This document shows, one piece after another, positions 1-8,305 of a DNA stretch of 64,000 bases. This DNA is from Allokutzneria sp. A3M-2-11 16 (lineage in GTDB: Bacteria > Actinomycetota > Actinomycetes > Mycobacteriales > Pseudonocardiaceae). The translations under genes and the position numbers were made by a program. How positions within the stretch are numbered: the first letter of the stretch is position 1; each line of letters begins with the position of its first letter. The stretch lies in the NCBI RefSeq assembly GCF_024213555.1, contig NZ_JANAVO010000016.1, forward strand, positions 1-64,000, in the 5' to 3' direction. Under the pieces are notes generated by a model. It saw only the letters and a list, made by a program, of their open reading frames with translations, searched no databases and was not told the DNA's origin.

Positions 1-48
1 GAGGCCCAAGGGCACGCGCAAGGGGCCCCCAGGTCAAGCCGACCCACC

Positions 49-148
49 GCTGGAAGCCCAGCGCCCCACGCTGGAAGCCCAGCCAGCTCCGCTGGAAGCC
101 CAGCCCACGAACGCTGGAAGCCCAGCCCACGCAAGCTGGAAGCCCAGT
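49..148. repeat. Five tandem mini-hairpin repeats, about 22-bp period
   Basis: Five copies of GCTGGAAGCCCAGC start at 49, 70, 91, 113 and 135. The last ends in T instead of C. Each copy is itself an inverted repeat (GCTGG, loop AAGC, CCAGC). Copies are spaced 21-22 bp apart and lie just upstream of the CoA-transferase operon. They could form a row of short RNA hairpins in the leader or be an intergenic repeat family. The spacing does not fit CRISPR. No convincing gene is visible between 1 and 220. Confidence 0.85.
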
Positions 149-220
149 CATACCTCCGAAGTACACCAAGCGAGGCCAGGAGTATTGGACGCCGCGCGCC
201 AACAAGAGCAAGGTGGTGGT

Positions 221-1018
221 GTGCGAGAGATCAGCCTGGCCGAGGCCGTCGCGGAACTGGTGCGGGACGGGGACTCCGTCGCGCTGGAGGGGTTCACCCA
301 CCTCATCCCGGTGGCCGCCGCGCACGAGATCATCCGGCAGCGGCGGCGCGACCTGACGTTGATCCGGATGACGCCGGACCTCATCTACGACCAGCTGATC
401 GGGATGGGCTGCGCGCGGAAGCTGGTCTTCTCCTGGGGCGGCAATCCCGGGGTGGGCTCGTTGCACCGGTTCCGGGACGCGATCGAGCACGGGTACCCGC
501 ATCCGCTGGAGATCGAGGAGCACAGCCACGCGGGGATGGCCAACCGCTACGTCGCGGGGGCCTCGGGGTTGCCGTTCGCGGTGTTGCGCGGCTACTTGGG
601 CACGGACCTGGCGAAGGTGACGCCGACGATCAGGACGGTGACGTGTCCGTTCACCGGCGAGGAACTGGCGGCGGTGCCCGCGCTCAACCCGGATGTGGCG
701 ATTGTGCATGCGCAGCAAGCGGATCGGCGCGGGAACGTGGCGTTCTGGGGGATCACCGGAGTGCAGAAGGAAGTCGTGCTCGCGGCGAAGAGAGCGCTGG
801 TGACGGTCGAAGAGATCGTTGACGAGATCGAGCCACACCACGGGCAGGTCGTGTTGCCGTCGATCGCGGTGGACGCCGTGGTGAAGGCGGAACGCGGAGC
901 TTATCCGTCGTACGCGCACGGGTATTACGACCGGGACAACGCGTTCTACCGCGAGTGGGACGCGATCAGCCGGGACCGGGACACGTTCGCCACATGGATG
1001 CGGGAGCACGTGGGATGA
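221..1018 (+). CDS. catI: 3-oxoadipate CoA-transferase alpha subunit (CatI type)
   Basis: Class I CoA-transferase, alpha (A) subunit. With the B subunit it is expected to move CoA from succinyl-CoA to 3-oxoadipate in the aromatic beta-ketoadipate pathway (cytosolic). The N-terminal block around GFTHLIP, the stretch MTPDLIYDQLIG and the SWGGNPGVGSLHRFRDA segment are very close to what I remember of CatI/GctA-type subunits, and the length is typical. I chose GTG at 221 (265 aa) because AAGGTGG at 210-216 precedes it. A longer form from TTG at 185 is possible, but its AGGAG lies only 2 nt upstream. The next gene overlaps by ATGA, so the two are translationally coupled. The exact substrate (3-oxoadipate or another 3-oxoacid) is inferred from family resemblance; no other beta-ketoadipate gene is in view. 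Confidence 0.85.
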   Translation: MREISLAEAVAELVRDGDSVALEGFTHLIPVAAAHEIIRQRRRDLTLIRMTPDLIYDQLIGMGCARKLVFSWGGNPGVGSLHRFRDAIEHGYPHPLEIEEHSHAGMANRYVAGASGLPFAVLRGYLGTDLAKVTPTIRTVTCPFTGEELAAVPALNPDVAIVHAQQADRRGNVAFWGITGVQKEVVLAAKRALVTVEEIVDEIEPHHGQVVLPSIAVDAVVKAERGAYPSYAHGYYDRDNAFYREWDAISRDRDTFATWMREHVG

Positions 1019-1710
1019 CGGCGACGACGGACGAGATCATGACGGTGGCGGCGGCGCGGGAGCTGCGCGACGGCGTGTTGTGCTTCGTGGGCATCGGGTT
1101 GCCGAGCGCGGCGGCGAACCTCGCGAGGGCCACGCACGCGCCGAACTGCACACTGATCTACGAGTCCGGGACGATCGGGGCGAAGCCGACGCGGCTCCCA
1201 CTGTCCATTGGGGACGGTGAGCTGGCGGACACGGCGGACGCGCTGGTGTCGGTGCCGGAGATCTTCAACTACTGGCTGCAAGCAGGCCGCGTGGACGTGG
1301 GATTCCTCGGCGCGGCGCAGATCGACCGCTTCGGCAACCTCAACACGACGGTAGTCGGGGACTACGCCGACCCGAAGGTCCGCCTTCCCGGAGCCGGGGG
1401 AGCGCCGGAGATCGCGGCCTCGGCGAAGGAAGTGATCATGGTGCTGCGGCACAACACGCGCGCGTTCGTGGAGCGGCTGTCCTTCGTCACCTCGGTGGTC
1501 AAGGGGCCGCGGGTGGTGCTGACGGACCTCGGCGTGCTGCGGCCCGACGAGACGGGCGAGCTGGTCCTCGTCGCGGTGCACCCGAATGTGACTGTGGAGC
1601 AGGCGAAAGCCGCGACGGGCTGGGACCTCCGGGTGGCGGCCGAAGTCGCGGTGACCGAGCCGCCGACCGAAAAGGAACTGTCAGTCCTGCGCGCGCTGCA
1701 CGCCGCGTGA
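1015..1710 (+). CDS. catJ: 3-oxoadipate CoA-transferase beta subunit (CatJ type)
   Basis: Beta (B) subunit of the same class I CoA-transferase, 231 aa. The catalytic glutamate that carries the CoA thioester in this family sits in the motif YESGTIG (E50), matching the family signature ExGxxG. Downstream LSIGDGELADTAD and FLGAAQIDRFGNLN are also characteristic of CatJ/GctB subunits. The ATG overlaps the catI stop in an ATGA arrangement, implying stoichiometric synthesis. The last 30 bp overlap, tail to tail, with the mtnD gene on the other strand, so no separate terminator fits between them. Confidence 0.86.
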   Translation: MTATTDEIMTVAAARELRDGVLCFVGIGLPSAAANLARATHAPNCTLIYESGTIGAKPTRLPLSIGDGELADTADALVSVPEIFNYWLQAGRVDVGFLGAAQIDRFGNLNTTVVGDYADPKVRLPGAGGAPEIAASAKEVIMVLRHNTRAFVERLSFVTSVVKGPRVVLTDLGVLRPDETGELVLVAVHPNVTVEQAKAATGWDLRVAAEVAVTEPPTEKELSVLRALHAA

Positions 1711-2277
1711 CGCCGCGAGGGTGTCGTAGTCGGGGAACAGCTCCGCGATGGTGCTGCCGGTGAAGTTGCCGACCCATCCGTCGTCGTCGTGGAAGAACCG
1801 CACCGACACGTAGTCCGGCCGCGTGCCCATGTCGAACCAGTGCGTGGTGTTCGCGGGCACGCTGAGCAGATCGCCCGCCTCGCACAACACCGCGTACACC
1901 CGCCCACCCACGTGCAGGTAGAACACGCCGGAGCCGCGGGCGAAGAAGCGGTCCTCGTCATCGTCGTGGGTGTGCTCGGCGAGGAACTTCTTCCTTGCGG
2001 CAGCGGCATCTTCCTGCCACGAAGGGTCGTCGGAGGGAGTCATGTGCATGGCGTCGACCAGCACGTAGCCCTCCGCCTCGACCACCCGGTCCACGTTGTC
2101 CCGGTAGACGGCCAGGACTTCCTCAGACGAGGGCGTCGGGGACAGGCCGTCGACGACCTCCCACCGCTCGAACCGCACGCCGAGCCGTTTCAGCTCGGCC
2201 TGGATCTCCGCGCCGTCCTCGGTGCGCAGCACCACCGTGCCGGGGTCGTTGTCCGGCCAGACCGTCAGTAGCGTCAT
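1681..2277 (-). CDS. mtnD: Acireductone dioxygenase (methionine salvage)
   Basis: Cupin-fold acireductone dioxygenase of the methionine salvage pathway, 198 aa. It oxidises the acireductone made by MtnC. The Fe form gives the keto-acid precursor of methionine and formate; the Ni form gives 3-methylthiopropionate, CO and formate. All four metal ligands are visible: H102 and H104 in EHTH, E108, and H146 in NTTHW. It is the last gene of the operon; its ATG overlaps the mtnB stop by 4 bp (ATGA). The C-terminus overlaps the convergent catJ tail. Which metal it uses cannot be read from the sequence. Confidence 0.93.
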   Translation of the reverse strand: MTLLTVWPDNDPGTVVLRTEDGAEIQAELKRLGVRFERWEVVDGLSPTPSSEEVLAVYRDNVDRVVEAEGYVLVDAMHMTPSDDPSWQEDAAAARKKFLAEHTHDDDEDRFFARGSGVFYLHVGGRVYAVLCEAGDLLSVPANTTHWFDMGTRPDYVSVRFFHDDDGWVGNFTGSTIAELFPDYDTLAASRGVQRAQD

Positions 2278-2882
2278 CGCTCACCCTCCACCTTGAAGCG
2301 CAGCAACCATTCCAGGCACTCCGCACGGTGCCGCGCCTGGAGCAGGTCCGCGCCCCACACGTACAGCCCGTGCCGCGCGACGATCAGCGCGGGGGTGTCG
2401 GCGCGGAAGGACTTCTCGAACTCCTCGCCGAGCACCCGCATGTCCTGCCCGTTGGGCACAACGGGGATCGTCACCAGATCATCGTGCGCCGCGCGGCCGA
2501 AGCCTTTCAACATTTCCAGGTCGATCAGCTCGACGCCGTCCGGCCACCGCTCCGCGGCGAGCACGGGTGCCATGACGTGCACGTGCACCACGGCTCCGGC
2601 ACCGGAGACGGCGGCGATGCGACCGTGCAGCCCGGCTTCGGCCGAGGGCACCTTCTCCGGGTGCGGCTGGTCGGGGACCGCGACGCCGTCCGCGTCGACC
2701 ACCACGACGTCGTCCTCGGACAGCTCGCCCTTGTCCAGGCCGCTCGTGGTGACCGCCAAGCGCAGTGGCTCGTCACGAAGCCGCACGGAAAGGTTGCCGG
2801 ACGTGCCGCGCATCCACCCGAGCGCCGCGTACCGCGCGGACTCCGCGGCCAGCGCCCGCCCTGCCTCGCGCAACCCCTCCAT
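2274..2882 (-). CDS. mtnB: Methylthioribulose-1-phosphate dehydratase
   Basis: Class II aldolase/adducin-fold zinc enzyme, 202 aa, that dehydrates 5-methylthioribulose 1-phosphate to the diketo phosphate used by MtnC. Family signatures are GTSGNLS near residue 27, the SAEAGLH motif, and the HVH metal-binding pair in VVHVHV. A second histidine region (ARHGLYVWG) completes the fold. The ATG overlaps the mtnC stop by one base (TGATG), and its own stop overlaps mtnD, so the three are coupled. Other class II aldolases such as fuculose-phosphate aldolase look similar, but the flanking mtn genes settle the assignment. Confidence 0.92.
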   Translation of the reverse strand: MEGLREAGRALAAESARYAALGWMRGTSGNLSVRLRDEPLRLAVTTSGLDKGELSEDDVVVVDADGVAVPDQPHPEKVPSAEAGLHGRIAAVSGAGAVVHVHVMAPVLAAERWPDGVELIDLEMLKGFGRAAHDDLVTIPVVPNGQDMRVLGEEFEKSFRADTPALIVARHGLYVWGADLLQARHRAECLEWLLRFKVEGER

Positions 2883-3589
2883 CAGGAGATCTCCACGTCG
2901 GCCAGCGAAGCCAGCGCCGGGTGCGGCGCGAAGTCCGCGTCGGCGAAGGGTTCCCCGGGCCGCGCCAGGCCGACCGTCTGCAAACCCGCCTCAGCGGCGG
3001 CGTGCAGCTCGGCCGGAACATCGGACAGGAACACCGTTTCCGATGGCGTTGCCCCCAGAGCGGACGCGATTGCCTTGTAGGACGGCGCTTCCCGCTTCGG
3101 GCCCGCGTTGACGGTGTCGAAATGCGCGGTGAACAGGTCGCGGAGGTCGCCATCGGTGGTGCGCGAGAAGAACGCGATCTGCCCCGGCACGGAACCGGAG
3201 GAGAACACCGCCAGGGTCAGGCCCGCCGCGTGCCACTCGCGCAGCCGCTTCGCCACGTCCGGGAAGAATTCCGCGGTCAGGTCGCCGATCGCGTACCCGC
3301 GCTGCCAGATCAAGCCCTGCAAGGTCTTCAGCGGCGCGATCTTCTGGTCGGCGTCCATCCACCCGTGCAGCACCGCGACCAGCTCTTCGGTCGTGGCCGT
3401 CTCGGAAAGCCCGCCCAGCGAACGGATCTGCGCGACCGCGTCGGCCACCACGGGATCGTCGGCGTGCGAGTCGATCCACGGGCCGAGCCGGGGGCGGGCG
3501 TAGTCGTAGAGCGTCACGTGCACCTGGCTGGTGGGCGTCAGCGTGCCCTCGATGTCCACGACGACCCACCGGGCGGTCAGCGAGATCAC
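2882..3589 (-). CDS. mtnC: Enolase-phosphatase (acireductone synthase)
   Basis: HAD-superfamily enolase-phosphatase E1, 235 aa. It enolises and then dephosphorylates the diketo intermediate to acireductone. HAD motif I is VVVDIEGTLTP at the N-terminus; the D-x-E-G-T form is specific to the E1 subfamily. Motif II is the serine in VFSSGS, and motif III/IV lies in the region ending in VFLSDVPAEL. The start is GTG at 3589, which overlaps the mtnA stop by 4 bp (GTGA). The position between mtnA and mtnB matches pathway order. Confidence 0.92.
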   Translation of the reverse strand: MISLTARWVVVDIEGTLTPTSQVHVTLYDYARPRLGPWIDSHADDPVVADAVAQIRSLGGLSETATTEELVAVLHGWMDADQKIAPLKTLQGLIWQRGYAIGDLTAEFFPDVAKRLREWHAAGLTLAVFSSGSVPGQIAFFSRTTDGDLRDLFTAHFDTVNAGPKREAPSYKAIASALGATPSETVFLSDVPAELHAAAEAGLQTVGLARPGEPFADADFAPHPALASLADVEIS

Positions 3590-4578
3590 TGGTTCCGTTC
3601 TCCTTCTTCGTAGTACTCGTGGACTTCGTAGTACTTAGAGAGAGCTGTGGGCGCGAAAGCACCGCGATCGGTCACCACCGTGGTGACCAGGCGTGGGGGA
3701 GTGACGTCGAACGCGGGGTAGAGGCCGCGCACTCCGGAGACGTGAAACGACAACACATCGGTGCCGTCGCGGTATTCGATCGGCACCGCCGCGGCGCTCG
3801 GCGCGTCCTGGTCCGGAGCCTGGACCAGCGCGTGGAACGGCACACCGAATGCCTGTGCCGCCGCGGCAAGACCGAGAGTGCCGACTTTGTTGATCACGTG
3901 GCCGTCCATGGTGACCCGGTCCGCGGCGGTGACCAATGCGTCCACCCGCCCGTCCGCGATCAGCGCGGCGCCCATCCCGTCAGTGACGAGCGTGGTGTCC
4001 ACGCCCATCTCCGCGAGGGTCGGCGCGGTCAGCCTGGCGCCTTGGAGGTAAGGACGAGTCTCGGTGCACACGAAGCTGAACTCCTTGTGCGCCTTGCGAA
4101 GCGCGACCACCAGCTCGATGAGGTAGATGTCCGCCCAGCAGTGGGTCAGCACCCGCGCGCCGTCCGGCAACAGCTCTGCGGCCGCGGTCGCCAACGCGCG
4201 GCTCCGCGCGCGGTAAAGCTCATCGCCTGCCTCGGCCGCCGCCAGCACTCCGGCTACCGATCTGTCTGAAGTGGACAGTACACAGTGGACTGCCTTGTGC
4301 AGGTGGTTGTTGGTGCGCCTGGTTTCGACGAGCAGCCGCCCGGCCGCCTCCAGGTCTTCACCGGCGCGTGCGGCCAGCACCATCCCGTACAGCGCGGCGA
4401 AGTACGGTCCAGAGGACTGCGTGACCATGTCCTTGATCGCCTGGGCGACCTCGGCGACCGTTTCGCAGCGCACCCACTCGCGTTCCAGCGGCAGCTTGCG
4501 GCGGTCCAGGATCAGCACGGCGTCCGCGGTGAGACGGACGCTGTGTTCAATTTCAGGGGGTGCGATCTCCGGAACCAT
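3586..4578 (-). CDS. mtnA: Methylthioribose-1-phosphate isomerase-like protein (MtnA/eIF2B family)
   Basis: 330-aa member of the MtnA/eIF2B-alpha family, expected to convert 5-methylthioribose 1-phosphate to the ribulose form. Family blocks are ETRPYLQGARLTA, the DRV and NKVGT region (AADRVTMDGHVINKVGT), and PAFDVTPP near the C-terminus. The usual catalytic-loop motif THCNAG reads THCWAD here: the cysteine is kept but the Asn-Ala-Gly after it is not. NPAFD reads YPAFD. It may be a divergent true isomerase or a paralogue with a related sugar-phosphate substrate; the mtnC, mtnB and mtnD neighbours favour the former. The ATG overlaps the stop of the upstream flavoprotein gene by one base. Confidence 0.8.
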   Translation of the reverse strand: MVPEIAPPEIEHSVRLTADAVLILDRRKLPLEREWVRCETVAEVAQAIKDMVTQSSGPYFAALYGMVLAARAGEDLEAAGRLLVETRRTNNHLHKAVHCVLSTSDRSVAGVLAAAEAGDELYRARSRALATAAAELLPDGARVLTHCWADIYLIELVVALRKAHKEFSFVCTETRPYLQGARLTAPTLAEMGVDTTLVTDGMGAALIADGRVDALVTAADRVTMDGHVINKVGTLGLAAAAQAFGVPFHALVQAPDQDAPSAAAVPIEYRDGTDVLSFHVSGVRGLYPAFDVTPPRLVTTVVTDRGAFAPTALSKYYEVHEYYEEGERNQ

Positions 4579-5750
4579 CAGCTGTACCCGGTGATCGGCG
4601 GCAGCTCGCCGGTCAGCAGGTGCGCGCCCAGTTCGCGGGCCTTGTAGCTCACCGGGTCGTGCAGCGTGATCGTCCTGGCGTTGCGCCAGAACCGGTCGAA
4701 GCCGTACTTCGACGCGGTCGCCCGCGCGCCGACGAACTCGAAGATCTTCGCCGTGACCTCGTTGACCGCCTTGGTGGAGACGACCTTCGCGGAGGAGATC
4801 GTCAGCGCCGCCGCGGCGCGCAGCTCCGGGGTCAGCTCGGGTTCGGCCGCCGCCGCGTAGAGCAGCGCGCTCGCGTGGTCGGCCAGCAACCCGGCCGCCT
4901 CGGTGGACGCGACCAGCTCGCCGTAGCCGACCAACACGTACAGGTCGTCGGACGCGTTGTCCACGCCGGAGAGGAACCACGGCCGCGACATCGTCCGCGT
5001 GTACTCGGCGGCCTGCTCCAGCGCGCCCTCCGCGATGCCGACGTGCAGCTGCGAAAGCACCGCCTGGAAAGCGATCTGCGCCAGCGACAGCCGTAGTGCT
5101 GCGGGACTGTCCTCTTCGGACGGTGGGTGGACACCGAGCACGTCGTCGGCCGCGACCGGGGCGTCGGTGAAGAGCACGCCGCCGCTCTCGGTGAGCCGCT
5201 GGCCGACGTTGTCCCAGTCGTCCAGGTACCGCACGCCGTTCGCGCGCGCGTCCATGGTGAAGGTCAGCTTCTCGCCGGTGTCGGTCCGCGTCCCGCTCAC
5301 CACGAGCCGATCCGCGAGGCTCGCCCCGGTCGCGAACGTCTTGCGCCCGTTGACCAGGAAGCCATCCTCGGCAGGCGTCAGTTCCAGCGCGGCGTCCAGC
5401 GGATTGGCCACACCACCCCAGAACCACTGGTTCGCCGAGGTCTCCCGGCGCAGTCGCGTGACCCGGTCCTGGTCGCCAAAGAGTTCCGAACGCCAGACGT
5501 GCAAGTAGTGGTAACCGAGCAGGTGGCCGATGGACGCGTCGGCCGCGGCGATGATCCGCGTGACCGAGTCCGAGGTCGCCGGGTCAGCGTCCCCGCCGCC
5601 CAGCTCCGCCGGGATGAACGCGGTGAGCAGACCAGACGACCGCAGCAGCTCGACCTCGCGCTCGGGCGCGGCGTTCGCGCGGTCCCGTTCGGCGGCGTCC
5701 TCGCGGAGCTTGGCCGCGACCTCCTCGGCGACGGTTGTCCACTGGCTCAT
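4578..5750 (-). CDS. Acyl-CoA dehydrogenase-fold flavoprotein, DszC/SfnB-like
   Basis: 390-aa protein with the acyl-CoA dehydrogenase fold. The N-terminal helical domain has a PAELGGG motif, the middle beta domain runs to about residue 230, and the C-terminal four-helix bundle contains EFVGARATASKYGFDRFWRNARTI (written in two parts here: EFVGARATASKYG and FDRFWRNARTI). That ending is characteristic of the DszC/SfnB branch, whose members are FMNH2-dependent monooxygenases acting on sulfur compounds, rather than true acyl-CoA dehydrogenases. The usual catalytic glutamate of acyl-CoA dehydrogenases is not evident. It is coupled to mtnA by a one-base overlap, so a role in organosulfur use is a reasonable inference. 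The substrate is unknown. Confidence 0.72.
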   Translation of the reverse strand: MSQWTTVAEEVAAKLREDAAERDRANAAPEREVELLRSSGLLTAFIPAELGGGDADPATSDSVTRIIAAADASIGHLLGYHYLHVWRSELFGDQDRVTRLRRETSANQWFWGGVANPLDAALELTPAEDGFLVNGRKTFATGASLADRLVVSGTRTDTGEKLTFTMDARANGVRYLDDWDNVGQRLTESGGVLFTDAPVAADDVLGVHPPSEEDSPAALRLSLAQIAFQAVLSQLHVGIAEGALEQAAEYTRTMSRPWFLSGVDNASDDLYVLVGYGELVASTEAAGLLADHASALLYAAAAEPELTPELRAAAALTISSAKVVSTKAVNEVTAKIFEFVGARATASKYGFDRFWRNARTITLHDPVSYKARELGAHLLTGELPPITGYS

Positions 5751-5769
5751 GGCCAGTACTTTGCCAGCT

Positions 5770-7632
5770 CTACCGCTGCGCGATGGGCGCTGTGATCCAC
5801 TCCATGGGAACGCCGAAGGCTTCCACCAGCTCCGTGGCGCGAGGGCGCAGCTGCGCGCACAGATCGTTGACCGCGCTGGTCACCGACTTCGCCCGCGCCG
5901 GGGTGAGCCTGCCGTGCCCGAGGAACCACGCGAGGTCGGCCTCGATGGTCGCCAGCACATGCAGGTCGCACACCCGCTCCAACAGTTCGGCCGTGGCCGC
6001 ATCGGGACAGCGCTCGATCGCCGCGACGAACGCCTCCAGCACGATCCGGTCCACATGCGTCCTCGCCGCGCGCAGCACGTGGTCCTGCGCGTTGTTGAAC
6101 ACGTCGAACGCGTCGCCCTCGCCCGCCTTGCGCAGCCGCCGGACCAGGCCGTCGAGCACGTGCTCCTCCCGGTCGGTGAACAGCTTCAGCTGCCACGCGC
6201 GGTCGTGCAGATCGCCGCCCATCAACGACCGGACCGGAGTGCGCTCGATGACCGCGCCGACGAGCTGAGTCGCGACGAACCGGGCCATGCCGAACGCGTC
6301 GAGGTCGCCGACGTGATCGCGGTAGCCGGTGAGCAGGCCCTTCGCCACGAGCTGGAGCAGCACGGTGTTGTCGCCCTCGAACGTGGTGAACACGTCCGTA
6401 TCGGCCTTGAGCTGCGGCAACTGGTTCTCGGCCAGGTAACCCGCGCCGCCGCACGCCTCCCGGCACTCCTGGATCGTGCGCGTCGCGTGCCCTGTGGCCG
6501 CTGCTTTCAGCCCGGCTGCCTGTGACTCCAGTTCACGCTTCCTTTGGTCGTTGTCACTGTCACCACCGAAGACCTCGTGCAGCTCGGTGACCAGCTCTTC
6601 CTGTGCGAAGTGCAGCGCGTAGGTGGTCGCCAGCGCGGGCAGCAGGCGTCGTTGGTGCGCGAGGTAGTCCAGGATCGGGACCTCGGTGCCATCGGGTTTC
6701 GCGAACTGCCTGCGGGCCTCACCGTGGCGGACCGCGATCGTCAACGCCTTCTTCGTCGCGCTCAGCGCCCCGCCCGCGACGCTGATCCGGCCGCGCACGA
6801 GGGTGCCGAGCATGGTGAAGAACCGCTTGTTCGCGCCCTCGACGGGACTGGAGTAGGTGCCGTCCTCGGCGACGTGGCCGTAGCGGTCCAGCAGCGCTTC
6901 GCGGGGCACGCGCACGTGGTCAAAGGACAGCCGCCCGTTGTCCACGCCGTTGAGCCCGGCCTTCTCGCCACAGTCCTCAATGGTCACTCCCGCGCGCGGA
7001 GACCCGTCCGGCTCGCGGATCGGCACCAGCAGCGCGTGCACACCGTGCCGGTCGCCGCCGGTGATCAACTGTGCGAACACGACCGCCATCCGGCCGTCCC
7101 GCGCCGCGTTGCCGATGTAGTCCTTGCGCGCCGAGGCGTCCGGGGTGTGCACGACGAACTCGCCCGTAGCCGCGTCGTAACTGGCAGTGGTGTTCAAATG
7201 CTGCACGTCGGAACCGTGGCCGGACTCGGTCATCGCGAAGCAGCCGAGCAGGTCCAGCTCGATGATCTCCCGGAGGTGGCGCTCGTGGTGCCGCTCGGTG
7301 CCCAGCGCCTGCACGGCACCGCCGAACAGGCCCCACTGCACGCCCGCCTTGACCATCAGGGACAGGTCGCCGAAACCGAGCATCTCGAAGGCGACCACCG
7401 ACCCGCCGAAATCCCCGTCCCCGCCATAGCGCACGGGGAACCCGACGCTGGAGTGCCCGGCGGAGGCGAGCACCCGGAGCTGGCGCAGCACGTGTTCGCG
7501 GTGCCGCTCGCGGTCCAGGCCGGGCGGCGGCGCCTCGATGACGCCGAGCCGCTTGCGGGTGCGTTCGCGCAGATCGGCCCACCTGCCGTCGAGCAGCGTT
7601 CGGAGCACTGTGGCCGATCCCGGGGTGTCCAT
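5770..7632 (-). CDS. Acyl-CoA oxidase/dehydrogenase family protein
   Basis: 620-aa flavoprotein of the acyl-CoA oxidase type, longer than ordinary acyl-CoA dehydrogenases (about 380-400 aa). Signatures are CFAMTESGHGSDVQ (FAD/substrate region), GLNGVDNGRLSFD, CREACGGAGYLAENQLPQ and TFEGDNTVLLQLVAKGLL. The glutamate in TFEGDN aligns with the catalytic base of acyl-CoA oxidases. It should introduce a 2,3-double bond into an acyl-CoA. It is the first gene of the - strand operon and lies 19 bp upstream of the DszC-like gene. Whether it serves general beta-oxidation or the sulfur compounds handled by its neighbours cannot be told. The 180-bp gap upstream contains no clear terminator or palindrome. 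Confidence 0.85.
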   Translation of the reverse strand: MDTPGSATVLRTLLDGRWADLRERTRKRLGVIEAPPPGLDRERHREHVLRQLRVLASAGHSSVGFPVRYGGDGDFGGSVVAFEMLGFGDLSLMVKAGVQWGLFGGAVQALGTERHHERHLREIIELDLLGCFAMTESGHGSDVQHLNTTASYDAATGEFVVHTPDASARKDYIGNAARDGRMAVVFAQLITGGDRHGVHALLVPIREPDGSPRAGVTIEDCGEKAGLNGVDNGRLSFDHVRVPREALLDRYGHVAEDGTYSSPVEGANKRFFTMLGTLVRGRISVAGGALSATKKALTIAVRHGEARRQFAKPDGTEVPILDYLAHQRRLLPALATTYALHFAQEELVTELHEVFGGDSDNDQRKRELESQAAGLKAAATGHATRTIQECREACGGAGYLAENQLPQLKADTDVFTTFEGDNTVLLQLVAKGLLTGYRDHVGDLDAFGMARFVATQLVGAVIERTPVRSLMGGDLHDRAWQLKLFTDREEHVLDGLVRRLRKAGEGDAFDVFNNAQDHVLRAARTHVDRIVLEAFVAAIERCPDAATAELLERVCDLHVLATIEADLAWFLGHGRLTPARAKSVTSAVNDLCAQLRPRATELVEAFGVPMEWITAPIAQR

Positions 7633-7812
7633 GCCGCAAGAGCTTGCCCGGAGACTGGCCGTTTCGCAGCGTAGCCGAATGCGTTTTCATCCCGTTATCG
7701 CTTCGGCGGTGGCTGAGAACGGTCACCGTGATATCCGGTCGAAAATACGAGTTGATAACTTTTCGGCTCGTTCACCGCGTCGGCCGCCGGCGCACGAGGC
7801 AAGGAGATGGCT

Positions 7813-8049
7813 GTGCCTCAGGAGGGCAACGAGACCACGCGCATGGCCCTGGCGCTGCTCGCGGGGGGAGCCTCGGTCTGGGTCGCCGAACGGCTCCTGC
7901 GCATTCATCGGCAGCGGTTGAACGCCCTTGCCGAGTACGATCGCATGCGCGAGCGGGCCGATGAGCGCGGAAACGCCCTCCGCGCCGAGCTGAACCAGGT
8001 GAACCGGCGGGTTACCGAGATCCAACGGCTGCTGGAACAGCCGGTGTGA
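7813..8049 (+). CDS. Small protein with hydrophobic segment and coiled coil
   Basis: 78-aa protein of unknown function. An AAGGAG sequence at 7801-7806 directly abuts an ATG at 7807 but is well spaced (6 nt) from GTG at 7813, so I prefer 7813; the longer form adds two residues. Residues about 9-25 are hydrophobic (MALALLAGGASVWVAE), and the rest is charged and helical with heptad-like spacing (RADERGNALRAELNQVNRR, ending EIQRLLEQ). It looks like a small membrane-anchored or peripheral coiled-coil protein. It has its own terminator at 8090-8121 and no obvious operon partner. Confidence 0.6.
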   Translation: MPQEGNETTRMALALLAGGASVWVAERLLRIHRQRLNALAEYDRMRERADERGNALRAELNQVNRRVTEIQRLLEQPV

Positions 8050-8089
8050 ACGACGCGGAACGGCCGAGCGGGTTAGCCCGAAAGGTCGG

Positions 8090-8121
8090 CAGATATCGGA
8101 GAATTCGATATCTGGTTTTTT
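8090..8121 (+). terminator. Rho-independent terminator
   Basis: A perfect 9-bp stem (CAGATATCG and CGATATCTG) with a 7-nt loop GAGAATT is followed by GTTTTTT. It lies 40 bp past the stop at 8049 and separates that gene from the regulator at 8306. The AT-rich stem is unusual for this GC-rich genome, and the T-run makes it convincing. Confidence 0.85.
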
Positions 8122-8305
8122 GCCGCGAAGTGCGCGCACGAACGCTCTCGAAGCCCTTGTGATGATGGGGTCCGCCCAGTTCGGAATGCCTGTAACCGTT
8201 ATCAGGGATACCTCGGGAACTTGGTCGCCAATCGCCTATTTCGGACACCTCGCTCGTGCTTAACTGCATGCGCACACACCAGGTTTCCCGAGAACTGGGG
8301 GTTCA

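Noticed and set aside
49-406. Repeat arrays as possible CRISPR
   Set aside because: Spacers of 7-9 bp between 14-bp units (and the 30-bp contiguous tandem units at 12144-12406) do not fit CRISPR geometry, and no cas genes are present.
4579-5427. N-terminal extension of the MtnA frame to about 613 residues
   Set aside because: The extra part overlaps the DszC-like gene in another frame and is Arg-rich; the ATG at 4578 fits the family length and the one-base coupling.
8012-8275. 87-codon - strand frame between the small protein and the SARP gene
   Set aside because: It crosses the terminator at 8090-8121 and the end of the small + strand gene, and shows no ribosome-binding site or protein features.
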